In this document: positions 8,466-17,028 of the stretch, piece after piece | Numbering within the stretch: position 1 is the first letter of the stretch | Layout of the letters: the number at the start of each line of letters is the position of its first letter | DNA from: Martelella limonii | Lineage (GTDB): Bacteria; Pseudomonadota; Alphaproteobacteria; Rhizobiales; Rhizobiaceae | Direction: 5' to 3' | DNA: 64,000 nt | Assembly: GCF_013344475.1 (NCBI RefSeq) | Contig: NZ_JABUOU010000001.1 | Location: 868,001-932,000, forward strand | Notes under the pieces: model-generated | Database searches by the model: none | Told to the model about the DNA's origin: nothing | Seen by the model: the letters and a program-made list of their open reading frames with translations, nothing else | Position numbers and translations under genes: made by a program

Positions 8466-9293
8466 GTGCGCCGCGCCGTCAACGAAACCGGAATATCCGC
8501 ATTGCAGCTCCCGCACCAATGGCCTGAAACCCTGCCCTTCGGGCTCGGCAAGATGCCGTGGCTCAAGGCCGTGTTCGTCATGTCCTTCGGGCTGTGGTGG
8601 GTGTTGCTGGCCATTTTCTGGTTGTTTCCGGACATGGATATCGCAGCGTCCAAGGCATTCTTTCATCAGACGGCCTGCCAGGCGGATGCCGTTCCCGGCC
8701 GTATATGCGGCAGCTTCCCGATCGCCGGCGACGCCATGCTCGGCATGCTCCGGGAAGTGATCTTCTATCTTCCGATCATTCTGGGCCTCACCCTGATCTA
8801 CCGCCTGATCCTTGCCTGGTCCCATCACGGCGCGACCTATGACAGGGCGCTCGCCCAGCGGCTGCTTGCCGGTCTCATTGCCCTGATCGTCGGACCGGGC
8901 CTCATCGTCAACGCGATGCTGAAGGAAATTTCGCATCGGCCGCGACCGCGCAACACCGATTTCTTCGGCGGCGACCTGAGCTTCGTGCCGGCCGGGGACT
9001 TCTCCGGCGCCTGCGGCTCCAACTGCTCGTTCGTATCCGGCGAAGCCGCGGGTGCAGGCTGGCTGTTCTGCTATGCGATCTTTCTCCTGCCGGCACGCTT
9101 CCGCATCCTGCTGATGCCCCCGCTGATCGCGCTCTCATTCGCCTCTCCGGCGATGCGGCTCGCCTATGGCGGACACTATCTGTCGGATATCACTCTCGGA
9201 TGGCTTGCGTCCGTGGTGGTTTTCACTGGAACATTGTATCTGTTTACCAGAAAGGAACATGTCGGCCCCAAAATGATCCGCGATGCCCGCTGA
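8466..9293 (+). CDS. PAP2-family membrane phosphatase, possibly acting on lipid A
   Basis: A 275-residue integral membrane protein with about six spans and the three-part PAP2 phosphatase signature: K153-x6-R160-P161, a serine-glycine motif at 191-192, and R231-x5-H237-x3-D241. The middle motif reads VSGEAAG, with Glu193 where the classic PSGH has His. It ends 37 bp before lptF, so it probably leads the lpt transcript, which suggests a lipid A or undecaprenyl-phosphate substrate (an LpxE-like role); this is inferred from context. The start is the GTG at 8466 behind GGAAAC; an ATG at 8553 is an alternative. Confidence 0.8.
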   Translation: MRRAVNETGISALQLPHQWPETLPFGLGKMPWLKAVFVMSFGLWWVLLAIFWLFPDMDIAASKAFFHQTACQADAVPGRICGSFPIAGDAMLGMLREVIFYLPIILGLTLIYRLILAWSHHGATYDRALAQRLLAGLIALIVGPGLIVNAMLKEISHRPRPRNTDFFGGDLSFVPAGDFSGACGSNCSFVSGEAAGAGWLFCYAIFLLPARFRILLMPPLIALSFASPAMRLAYGGHYLSDITLGWLASVVVFTGTLYLFTRKEHVGPKMIRDAR

Positions 9294-9330
9294 GCGCGGC
9301 AACCGGAACAAGCGACGACATCCCATCGGC

Positions 9331-10491
9331 ATGAAGATACTGGAACGCTACATATTGGCCCGCGTTGTGCGCATGTTCCTGGCAACCTTGTTGCCGGTGC
9401 TGGCCGTGCTGTGGCTGACGCAGGTTCTCGGCCGAATCAATCTGGTGACCGATAGCGGGCAGTCGATCCTCTCCTTCCTGACGCTCGCAACGCTGATCCT
9501 GCCGACCGTGATCCCGACGGTCCTGCCCTTCGGCATCGTTCTCGGCACGGCGCAGACGCTGACGGCCATGAACAATGATTCGGAACTTGCCGTGATCGAT
9601 GGCGCAGGCGCCACCCGCGCGATCATCTACAGACCGATCCTTATGTTTGCGGTCGTGCTCTGCGCCTTTTCCTTCGTGCTCGACAATTACATCGAACCGC
9701 GTTCCCGCGCCGAAGCCCGTCTCCTGATCGCCTCCGTCTATGCCGACCTGCTGTCGACGGTGATCGAGGAAAAGTCGTTCCGGGAAGTGGAGGACGGCCT
9801 CTACATCCAGATTTCGGAGCGCCTCTCCGGCCGCGTCCTGAAGGGGCTGTTCGTGGCTGATTATCGCGAACCGGACAATTCCTACATCTATTACGCCAAG
9901 GAAGGCGCCGTCGACGAGAGCGGCAGTCAGCTGATCATGCGCGACGGTCAGGTGCAGCGGGAAAATCAGCAGGGCGAAGTTTCGATCGTCCAGTTTGATT
10001 CGTACAGCTTCGACCTGTCGGAACTGACCAGCGGCAAGAGCCAGACCCACCGCCGCGCTACCGACCGGGGGCTTGCCTACCTGCTGAACCCGCCACAAGA
10101 CGATCCGGATTATCTCGGTAATCCAGGCTCTTACCGCGCCGAACTGACGCGCCGCCTGACCGACTGGACGCTTCCTTTTATCTACGCGATCTTCACGATT
10201 GTCATCGTCGGCGACGCGCGCTCTCACCGTGAACGACGCGCGCCCCCGATGGCGACGGCTTTCGGCTTGACGCTGCTGCTGAGACTGCTGTCGCATTTCA
10301 GCTCCAACCAGGCCGAAAACGATCCCGTCTTCGTCTATGTGTCCTATGCGATCATCTTGGTTTCGCTTGCAGTCGGTCTCTACCTTCTGCTTCGCCCGCG
10401 CCGGGCGCGGCGCGGAACCGGGCCGCTCGGCCGCTTGGCATCATCGCTGCCGCGTCTGTCGCGAAAGACCAATGACGGGGGTGCTGCATGA
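9331..10491 (+). CDS. lptF: LPS export ABC transporter permease LptF
   Basis: Inner-membrane subunit of the LptB2FG complex that extracts lipopolysaccharide from the membrane, 386 residues. YjgP/YjgQ-family layout: two N-terminal spans, a periplasmic beta-jellyroll domain (roughly residues 100-270) and C-terminal spans ending in a short arginine-rich tail. The start MKILERYIL at 9331 is typical of the family. Its stop overlaps the lptG start (ATGA), so the two partners are translationally coupled. lptD lies just beyond. Confidence 0.93.
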   Translation: MKILERYILARVVRMFLATLLPVLAVLWLTQVLGRINLVTDSGQSILSFLTLATLILPTVIPTVLPFGIVLGTAQTLTAMNNDSELAVIDGAGATRAIIYRPILMFAVVLCAFSFVLDNYIEPRSRAEARLLIASVYADLLSTVIEEKSFREVEDGLYIQISERLSGRVLKGLFVADYREPDNSYIYYAKEGAVDESGSQLIMRDGQVQRENQQGEVSIVQFDSYSFDLSELTSGKSQTHRRATDRGLAYLLNPPQDDPDYLGNPGSYRAELTRRLTDWTLPFIYAIFTIVIVGDARSHRERRAPPMATAFGLTLLLRLLSHFSSNQAENDPVFVYVSYAIILVSLAVGLYLLLRPRRARRGTGPLGRLASSLPRLSRKTNDGGAA

Positions 10492-11558
10492 TCAGCTCCG
10501 TCCTCGGCCGCTATTTCTTCATGCGCTATCTGATCACGGTCGGCTGGTTCCTGTTCGGCGTGGTGTCGATCATCTATCTGATCGACTTCAGCGAAGTCGT
10601 CGGCAACATTTCCGAATCGGCGGGTCAGAACCTGTTTGACGCCCTGATCATCACGGCGCTGCGCTTGCCCTACATTCTGCAGCAGACGATCCCGTTCATC
10701 GCGCTGTTTTCGGCGATGGTGACACTGATCGCTCTCAACCGGCGCCATGAACTGGTGGTGGCGCGCGCTGCCGGCATTTCGGTCTGGCAGTTCATCATGC
10801 CCTTCGTCATCGGTTCAGCGCTTCTTGGCGCTTCCGCCGTGCTCGCGCTCAACCCGCTTGCATCCTGGAGCCAGAAAAAGGCGCTGGGGCTGGAGGCGGT
10901 CGGCGGCAAGCAGGACCAGGTGGTGCCGTGGCTGCGCCAGATCACCGATGGCCAGGACACCATCATCGGCGGTCGCGGCATTGCGGAGAACGGCACGGAG
11001 CTCATCGATGCCGTCGTGATCTACTTCAACGATCAGAATGGAATCGCAAAACGTCAGGACGCAGAACGCGCGGTGCTGAGCGAGGGCTGGTGGACGCTCC
11101 ATAACGTCACCCAGACGGAACTCGGGGAATTATCCACACATATGGACGAAGTGCGGGTCAAAACCAATCTGGAACAGGACTTCGTCCAGCAGCATCTGGC
11201 CCAGCCCGATCTTGTCAGCTTTTTTGCCCTGCCGCGACAAATCGCGCTGGCGAAACAGTTCCAGACATCGACCAGCGCTCTAGAAACGCAGTATAACTAT
11301 CTGCTTTCATTGCCATTCCTGCTCGTCGCTATGACACTGATCGCAGCAACGGTCTGCCTTAAGTTCTCGCGCTTCGCGCAATCTCCCACGGTTATTTTAG
11401 GTGGCATCCTGTGCGGCTTTCTGCTTTATGTTTCGAGTGTTCTTGTAAAGGCGTTTGGCAGTAGCGGCACACTCTCCCCGCTTCTCGCAGCCTGGATTCC
11501 GGTTGTCGTGGCGATGGCGTTGGGTTTGACGATATTACTGCATCAGGAGGACGGCTAG
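10488..11558 (+). CDS. lptG: LPS export ABC transporter permease LptG
   Basis: Partner permease of LptF, 356 residues with the same YjgP/YjgQ architecture: opening YFFMRYLITVGWFLFG, a short cytoplasmic coupling region ALNRRHELVVARAAGIS, a central periplasmic domain and C-terminal spans. It overlaps lptF by 4 bp and lptD by 1 bp. A perfect DnaA-box sequence at 11130-11138 inside the gene is probably a coincidence. Confidence 0.93.
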   Translation: MISSVLGRYFFMRYLITVGWFLFGVVSIIYLIDFSEVVGNISESAGQNLFDALIITALRLPYILQQTIPFIALFSAMVTLIALNRRHELVVARAAGISVWQFIMPFVIGSALLGASAVLALNPLASWSQKKALGLEAVGGKQDQVVPWLRQITDGQDTIIGGRGIAENGTELIDAVVIYFNDQNGIAKRQDAERAVLSEGWWTLHNVTQTELGELSTHMDEVRVKTNLEQDFVQQHLAQPDLVSFFALPRQIALAKQFQTSTSALETQYNYLLSLPFLLVAMTLIAATVCLKFSRFAQSPTVILGGILCGFLLYVSSVLVKAFGSSGTLSPLLAAWIPVVVAMALGLTILLHQEDG

Positions 11559-13888
11559 TGGTTCGGCGCATGACGGGCACATATCGCCTTGCCGGGCTGC
11601 TGGCTCTTGCCACTGCATTGACCCCGCCGGGAATGGGCTTCATCCAGACAGCCTCTGCCCAGGAGGTCGGCTTGCCGTCCGCTCCCACGGGCGATGAAGG
11701 GCCGATGCTGCTCAGCGCCAACGAGCTCGTCTACAATCATGACAGCCAGCAGGTCTACGCGCTTGGCGGCGTGCAGATCTATTACGCGGGCTACCGTATG
11801 GTCGCCAACAAGGTCGAATACGACCAGAAGGCCGGAAAGCTGATGGCCTTCGGCGGTATCGAGGTCATCGACCCGGACGGCAACCGTCTGCGCGCCGAGA
11901 AGCTCGACGTGACAGACGATTTCGCCAACGGCTTCCTCGATGCCATCAGCGTGCGCACGCCCGACAATATCGCGATGGCTGGCGAGCGCGCGACGCGCAT
12001 CGACAATGACGTGATGGTTCTGGAGGACGGGGTCTACACGGCCTGCATACCCTGCGCCGAAAATCCCGAAAAGCCGCCCTTCTGGCAGATCCGCGCCGAG
12101 CGCGTGATCCAGAACGGCGTTACCAAGACGGTGCGCCTCGAGCATCCCCGCTTCCAGCTGCTTGGACATACCATCGCCGTGCTGCCCACGGTTACGGTTC
12201 CCGATGGCAGCGTGAAGCGCAAGCGTGGCTTCCTGTTCCCCTCCATGAGCATGGAGGAAAATCTCGGTTTCGGGCTTTCGGTCCCCTACTACATTCCGCT
12301 TGGCCCAAGCTCTGACGTCACCATCACCGCGACGGGCTACACGCTGCAGGGCGTTCTGCTGGAAGGCGAATACCGCAAACGCTATCGCAACGGCCAGCAC
12401 ACGCTGCGCGTTGCGGGCATCGACCAGCAGGGCAGCGACCGCTTCGCTGCGGGCACCAGCGACGCTGACAACGATGCGCGCGGCATGATTGCTTCGACTG
12501 CCCAGTTCCAGATCAATCCGCGATGGGTGTTCGGCTGGGATGTGATGGCCCAGAGCGACACCAATTTCGCCCGCACCTACTCCATCGACGGCCATGACGA
12601 CCGGATCTTCAACAACCAGGTCTATCTTGAGGGGCTCGGAAAGCGGAGTTCGCTTTCGATCAAGGGCAACTACTTCGATGTGCAGGATGCCAACAGCCAG
12701 AACGCCAGCGAAGATGAGCAGGCGATCGTGGTTCCGGGAATCGATTACGACTACATTGCGCCGCGCCCGTTCGCCGGAGGCCAGCTTTCGGTCACCAACA
12801 ACCTGACCAACATCGTTCGCCAGAAGAACGACATCGACGTCACATCGGTCAATGATCGCTTCCTCGGCCTTCAGGGCAACAGCACGCGGCTGACGAGTGA
12901 GGTCGAGTGGAAGAAAACCTACACCTCGCCCCAGGGGCTGCAGCTCACCCCGATCCTTGCCGCACGGGCGGACGGCTATCTGCTGAATGTCGACGATCCG
13001 AACTCGATCGATCCCGGAGTCCTGAACTATACCGGCAATTTCGTCGATCAGGATTCGGCCGCACGTGCCATGCTGACGGCGGGTATGGAAGTCAACTACC
13101 CGATGCTGATCACCAACGGTTTCAGCTCGCACGTCTTCGAACCGATCGGCCAGCTTTATGTTCGCAACGACGAGCAATATGCCGGCGGCCTGCCCAATGA
13201 AGACGCCCAGAGCTTCGTCTTCGACGCGTCAACACTGTTCGATCGCGACAAGTTCTCCGGTTATGACCGCGTCGAGGGCGGCACCCGTGCCAATGTCGGC
13301 TTCCGCTACCGCGGGGTTTATGACAATGGCATTCTGGTCAACGGCTTGTTCGGCCAGTCGTTCCAGCTTGCCGGTGCCAATTCGTTTGCCTCGCCGGACC
13401 TCGTCGGCGTCGGACTGGAATCGGGCCTTGAAAGCAGCCGCTCCGACTATGTTGGCGCCGGACAGATAACCCTGCCCTTCGGCGTCGGCATCAACGCCTC
13501 GGGCCGTTTCGACAAGGACGACTTCTCGTTGCAGCGCACCGATCTGGGCATCACCTATGCTTCGTCGCGCTTCGATACTGCGCTTGACTACACCAATGTT
13601 TCCGCCCAGCCGGGCTATGCCTACGAGCAGGAAAACAGCGAGATCAAGTCCACCAGCACGCTGCGCTTCAACGAGAACTGGGGCATTTCGGGCTCGTTGA
13701 CCTACGATCTCACCAACAATGTGCTGACGCGGCGTTGGGTGGGCCTGAGCTACGAGGACATCTGCACCTCGTTCTCGATCACCTATCAGGACAATTATGA
13801 TACAGATAACACCAATGGCGTGGATTGGACCATTGGCGCGCGACTGACGCTGCGCACGCTGGGCGATATCGCGATCGGCAGCAATTAA
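11558..13888 (+). CDS. lptD: LPS-assembly outer membrane protein LptD
   Basis: Outer-membrane translocon that inserts lipopolysaccharide into the outer leaflet, 776 residues. A signal peptide ends near TASAQE; an OstA/LptA-like beta-jellyroll domain follows (about residues 45-160, with LSANELVYNHDSQQVYALGG), then the LptD barrel to the C terminus. Cysteines in ACIPC and near the C terminus (DICTSF) could form the inter-domain disulfides LptD needs. The GTG at 11558 overlaps the lptG stop; an ATG at 11570 is an alternative start. Confidence 0.94.
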   Translation: MVRRMTGTYRLAGLLALATALTPPGMGFIQTASAQEVGLPSAPTGDEGPMLLSANELVYNHDSQQVYALGGVQIYYAGYRMVANKVEYDQKAGKLMAFGGIEVIDPDGNRLRAEKLDVTDDFANGFLDAISVRTPDNIAMAGERATRIDNDVMVLEDGVYTACIPCAENPEKPPFWQIRAERVIQNGVTKTVRLEHPRFQLLGHTIAVLPTVTVPDGSVKRKRGFLFPSMSMEENLGFGLSVPYYIPLGPSSDVTITATGYTLQGVLLEGEYRKRYRNGQHTLRVAGIDQQGSDRFAAGTSDADNDARGMIASTAQFQINPRWVFGWDVMAQSDTNFARTYSIDGHDDRIFNNQVYLEGLGKRSSLSIKGNYFDVQDANSQNASEDEQAIVVPGIDYDYIAPRPFAGGQLSVTNNLTNIVRQKNDIDVTSVNDRFLGLQGNSTRLTSEVEWKKTYTSPQGLQLTPILAARADGYLLNVDDPNSIDPGVLNYTGNFVDQDSAARAMLTAGMEVNYPMLITNGFSSHVFEPIGQLYVRNDEQYAGGLPNEDAQSFVFDASTLFDRDKFSGYDRVEGGTRANVGFRYRGVYDNGILVNGLFGQSFQLAGANSFASPDLVGVGLESGLESSRSDYVGAGQITLPFGVGINASGRFDKDDFSLQRTDLGITYASSRFDTALDYTNVSAQPGYAYEQENSEIKSTSTLRFNENWGISGSLTYDLTNNVLTRRWVGLSYEDICTSFSITYQDNYDTDNTNGVDWTIGARLTLRTLGDIAIGSN

Positions 13889-14146
13889 TTCGGCAGAGCA
13901 TTCTCGGTAGCCTGCAACATCGAATCTTTGCAATGCCTTGCTTTTGCCTCCGAAATAGACAAAACATTTCCTTGAAAACGCGGGATCGGCATGGGACGCG
14001 GCGCATGGCCTCACATGTCTCCTGAAGGATTGAGGACACGGTGCGTCCGTGCGTTACGCCCGCAGGCGTTCGCTCAGCCAGGCCGCGAAACGAGATTGGG
14101 ATGCGGCCGCGACGGCTTTGTCGCCCGGCCGGGGAAAGGAAAGAAC

Positions 14147-15097
14147 ATGAACGCCGCCAGATTTTCCGTGACTGCCCTTGCCGCCGTGATGATTGCCACG
14201 GCCTCGCTCATTGGCGCGCCCGCGGCTCCGGCCTTCGCCAAGACCGTCGACATAGCGGTGATCGTCAACAACGTTCCGATCACCAATGATGACATCACCA
14301 AGCGCAAGAACCTTCTGCGCCTGATGGGCGAGAGGGGCGCAAGCGACTCCAAGGCGCGGGAGGCGATGGTCGATCAGGCGCTGAAACAGTCGGAAATCGC
14401 GCTGCGCGGCGCATCGGTCAGCCAGGCTGAGGTCGATGCCGCCTTTGCGAACTTTGCCGCCGGCAACAAGATGTCGGTCGCCCAGATGAGCAACATTCTC
14501 AATCAGGCAGGCGTTGGCCCGGATCACTTCAAATTCTTCATGGCCGTCAGCATGAGCTGGGGCCAACTCGTGCGGGCGCGCTACGGCAGCAGCACGATGC
14601 TGCCCGACAAGGAGTTCATTCCGCAGCTCGAGGCGGCCGAGAAGGCAGGCAAGAAGCCGGAGACCACCGAATATCTCCTGAAGCGGATCATCTTCGTGGT
14701 GCCGGAGAAGGAACGCGGCGCCCTGCTCGGCAAGCGCAAGTCACAGGCAGAGGCAGCACGCAAGTCGTTTCCCGGCTGCGACCAGGCCATTGCCTTCGCC
14801 GCCGGCCAGAACGACGTCGCCGTCGTTGATCTCGGTCGCTTTCTCGAGCCGCAGCTTCCCGACCAGTGGAAGAGCGCCGTTGTCAAATCCACCGGTAACA
14901 CCACATCGGTGATCACGACGCCCGCAGGCGCGGAGTTCCTCGCCGTCTGCGAGCGCAAGACCGCGACCGACGATTACGCCGCGCGCCTCGTTCTGAGCGC
15001 CAAGGAAGATTCGGCAGAGGTCGACATGGATGCCGAGAGCGACAAGTATCTCGAAGAGCTGCGCGCAAAGGCACAGATCGTCAAACCGGGCAACTAG
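14147..15097 (+). CDS. surA: SurA-like periplasmic chaperone / peptidyl-prolyl isomerase
   Basis: A 316-residue exported protein with a signal peptide (residues 1-32, ending APAFAK), then a SurA N-terminal chaperone domain beginning IAVIVNNVPITNDDITKRKNLLRL, and a degenerate parvulin-like region around residues 165-280 (LLKRIIFVVPEKE onward, with DVAVVDLGRF). SurA guides outer-membrane proteins such as LptD, and lptD-surA-pdxA-rsmA is a conserved order from enterobacteria to rhizobia. The ATG at 14147 follows GGGGAAAGGAAAG; a longer frame from 13991 has no signal peptide. Confidence 0.85.
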   Translation: MNAARFSVTALAAVMIATASLIGAPAAPAFAKTVDIAVIVNNVPITNDDITKRKNLLRLMGERGASDSKAREAMVDQALKQSEIALRGASVSQAEVDAAFANFAAGNKMSVAQMSNILNQAGVGPDHFKFFMAVSMSWGQLVRARYGSSTMLPDKEFIPQLEAAEKAGKKPETTEYLLKRIIFVVPEKERGALLGKRKSQAEAARKSFPGCDQAIAFAAGQNDVAVVDLGRFLEPQLPDQWKSAVVKSTGNTTSVITTPAGAEFLAVCERKTATDDYAARLVLSAKEDSAEVDMDAESDKYLEELRAKAQIVKPGN

Positions 15098-15115
15098 TCC
15101 TTGGAAAAGCATGAC

Positions 15116-16117
15116 ATGGTGCCGCTGGCACTGACCCAGGGCGACCCGGCGGGCATAGGTCCGGAGATCGCACTGAAAGCCTGGAACAGGCGACGTGAGA
15201 CCGGCACGCCAGCCTTCGTCTATGTCGGCGATCCAGCTGTCCTTGCAGCCCGGGCGGCCATGATGGCCATCGATGTGCCAATCAGATCCAGCACGCCGGA
15301 GGACGCGTCCGCCTTATTCGACGAATCGCTGCCCGTGATGGCGCTTCCGAGCGCAGGTGCGGTCTCACCGGGCACGCCCGACCCCGCGACTGGTGCCGGT
15401 ACCATTGCCGCCATAGAAATGGCGGTGCAACTGACCCATGAGGGAAGAACGCGCGCGGTCGTCACCAATCCGATCGCCAAGTCCGTGCTCTACAGCGCAG
15501 GCTTTGCCCATCCCGGCCATACCGAATTTCTGGCAGCGCTTGCGGAGCGCGCAACGGGGGAAGCCTTCCGGCCAGTGATGATGCTCTCCTGCTCCAAGCT
15601 TCGCGTCGTGCCGGTTACCATCCACATTCCGCTGAAGGACGTCGCAGAAGCGCTGACGGAATCGCTGATCGTCGACACGATCCGCATTACCCATCGCGAT
15701 CTGATCGCGCGCTTCAAGCTTGCCGCGCCGCGTCTGGCGGTTGCGGGCCTCAATCCCCACGCCGGCGAACAGGGAACCATCGGGCGCGAGGATGAGGCAA
15801 TCGTTCGCCCCGCAATCGCGCGGCTGCGGGCAGAAGGCATCGACGCCGTCGGCCCGCTTCCGGCAGACACCATGTTCCATGCCGCAGCGCGTGCCCGCTA
15901 TGACGCAGCAATCTGCATGTATCACGATCAGGCGCTGATCCCGGTCAAGACGCTCGGTTTCGAGGAGGGCGTCAACGTGACGCTGGGCCTGCCCTTCGTG
16001 CGCACCTCGCCCGATCACGGCACGGCGTTCGACATTGCCGCAAAGGGCGTTGCCGATCCGCGCAGCCTAGAAGAGGCGCTGCAGCTCGCCGACCGGCTTT
16101 CCAGGAGCCCCGCATGA
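15116..16117 (+). CDS. pdxA: 4-hydroxythreonine-4-phosphate dehydrogenase
   Basis: NAD-dependent enzyme of the DXP-dependent pyridoxal 5'-phosphate pathway, 333 residues. Diagnostic stretches: [15 protein letters not shown] at the N terminus, the metal-binding histidine in [19 protein letters not shown], and [13 protein letters not shown] with [15 protein letters not shown] near the end. The ATG at 15116 is chosen because GGAAAAG lies 6 bp before it; an upstream TTG at 15101 is less likely. Its stop overlaps the rsmA start in an ATGA junction. Confidence 0.96.
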   Translation: MVPLALTQGDPAGIGPEIALKAWNRRRETGTPAFVYVGDPAVLAARAAMMAIDVPIRSSTPEDASALFDESLPVMALPSAGAVSPGTPDPATGAGTIAAIEMAVQLTHEGRTRAVVTNPIAKSVLYSAGFAHPGHTEFLAALAERATGEAFRPVMMLSCSKLRVVPVTIHIPLKDVAEALTESLIVDTIRITHRDLIARFKLAAPRLAVAGLNPHAGEQGTIGREDEAIVRPAIARLRAEGIDAVGPLPADTMFHAAARARYDAAICMYHDQALIPVKTLGFEEGVNVTLGLPFVRTSPDHGTAFDIAAKGVADPRSLEEALQLADRLSRSPA

Positions 16118-16941
16118 GCCAGATCGACGACCTTCCGCCGCTGCGCGAGGTGCTTGCCACCCATGAACTCAACGCCAAGAAGGCGCTCGGACAGAATTTC
16201 CTGCTCGACCTCAATCTGACGCAGAAGATCGCGCGCACGGCAGGTGATCTTCAAGGCGCGCATGTGGTGGAGGTGGGCCCGGGCCCTGGCGGCCTGACGC
16301 GGGCGATCCTGTCGCTGGGTGCCGCGCGCCTCACCGTGATCGAGCGCGACGAGCGCTGTATGCCAGCCCTTGAGGAAATCGCCGCCCACTATCCGGGCCG
16401 GCTCGAGATCATCAGCGGCGACGCGCTCAAGACGGATTTCGCGGCGCTTGGTGCTGACAGGCCCGTCAAGATCATTGCCAACCTGCCCTATAATGTTGGT
16501 ACCCAGTTGCTGGTCAACTGGCTGCTTCCCGAGAGCTGGCCGCCCTATTGGGAATCGCTGACCCTGATGTTCCAGAAGGAAGTCGCCCAGCGCATCGTCG
16601 CGGAGGCCGGGGACAATCACTACGGACGGCTCGGCGTTCTGGCGGGCTGGCGGACCGAGGCGCGCATCGCCTTCGATGTCCCTCCCCAGGCCTTCACGCC
16701 ACCGCCGAAAGTAACCTCGAGCGTCGTGCATCTGACACCGCGGCAGACGCCTTTGCCGGTGGCAGCACCAGCCCTTGAAAAGGTGACCCAGGCTGCATTC
16801 GGCCAGCGCCGCAAGATGCTGCGCCAGAGCCTCAAGAGCCTTGGCGGCGAGGCGCTGCTGGCCAAGGCGGATATCGACCCGACCCGTCGCGCCGAGACGC
16901 TGAGCATCGCCGAATTCTGCACGCTCGCGGAAAACCTCTGA
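16114..16941 (+). CDS. rsmA: 16S rRNA dimethyladenosine transferase RsmA/KsgA
   Basis: Dimethylates two adjacent adenosines near the 3' end of 16S rRNA during small-subunit maturation, 275 residues. Seen: [11 protein letters not shown] near the N terminus, the SAM-binding loop [14 protein letters not shown], the catalytic NLPYNV motif, and [12 protein letters not shown] in the C-terminal domain. It is the last gene of the lpt-surA-pdxA-rsmA run and is followed by a bidirectional terminator. Confidence 0.97.
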   Translation: MSQIDDLPPLREVLATHELNAKKALGQNFLLDLNLTQKIARTAGDLQGAHVVEVGPGPGGLTRAILSLGAARLTVIERDERCMPALEEIAAHYPGRLEIISGDALKTDFAALGADRPVKIIANLPYNVGTQLLVNWLLPESWPPYWESLTLMFQKEVAQRIVAEAGDNHYGRLGVLAGWRTEARIAFDVPPQAFTPPPKVTSSVVHLTPRQTPLPVAAPALEKVTQAAFGQRRKMLRQSLKSLGGEALLAKADIDPTRRAETLSIAEFCTLAENL

Positions 16942-16981
16942 AGAACGCGGTTGTATGGCCTTTCGCACGGTCATGAATGCA

Positions 16982-17010
16982 AAAGGCCGGGTGCTGAGCC
17001 CCCGGCCTTT
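16982..17010. terminator. bidirectional terminator between rsmA and the phytase-like gene
   Basis: A 10-bp perfect stem (AAAGGCCGGG / CCCGGCCTTT) with a 9-nt loop. T and A residues at both edges let it serve the convergent transcripts of rsmA on the plus strand and the gene ending at 17029 on the minus strand. Confidence 0.8.
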
Positions 17011-17028
17011 CAGTAAGACGGACCCCAC

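Noticed and set aside
11130-11138. Perfect DnaA box TTATCCACA inside lptG
   Set aside because: A single site in a coding sequence with no AT-rich element or second box nearby; one such match in a window this size is expected by chance.
11555-13177. 540-codon minus-strand frame within lptD
   Set aside because: Antisense shadow caused by high GC content; lptD on the plus strand has signal peptide, domains and family length.
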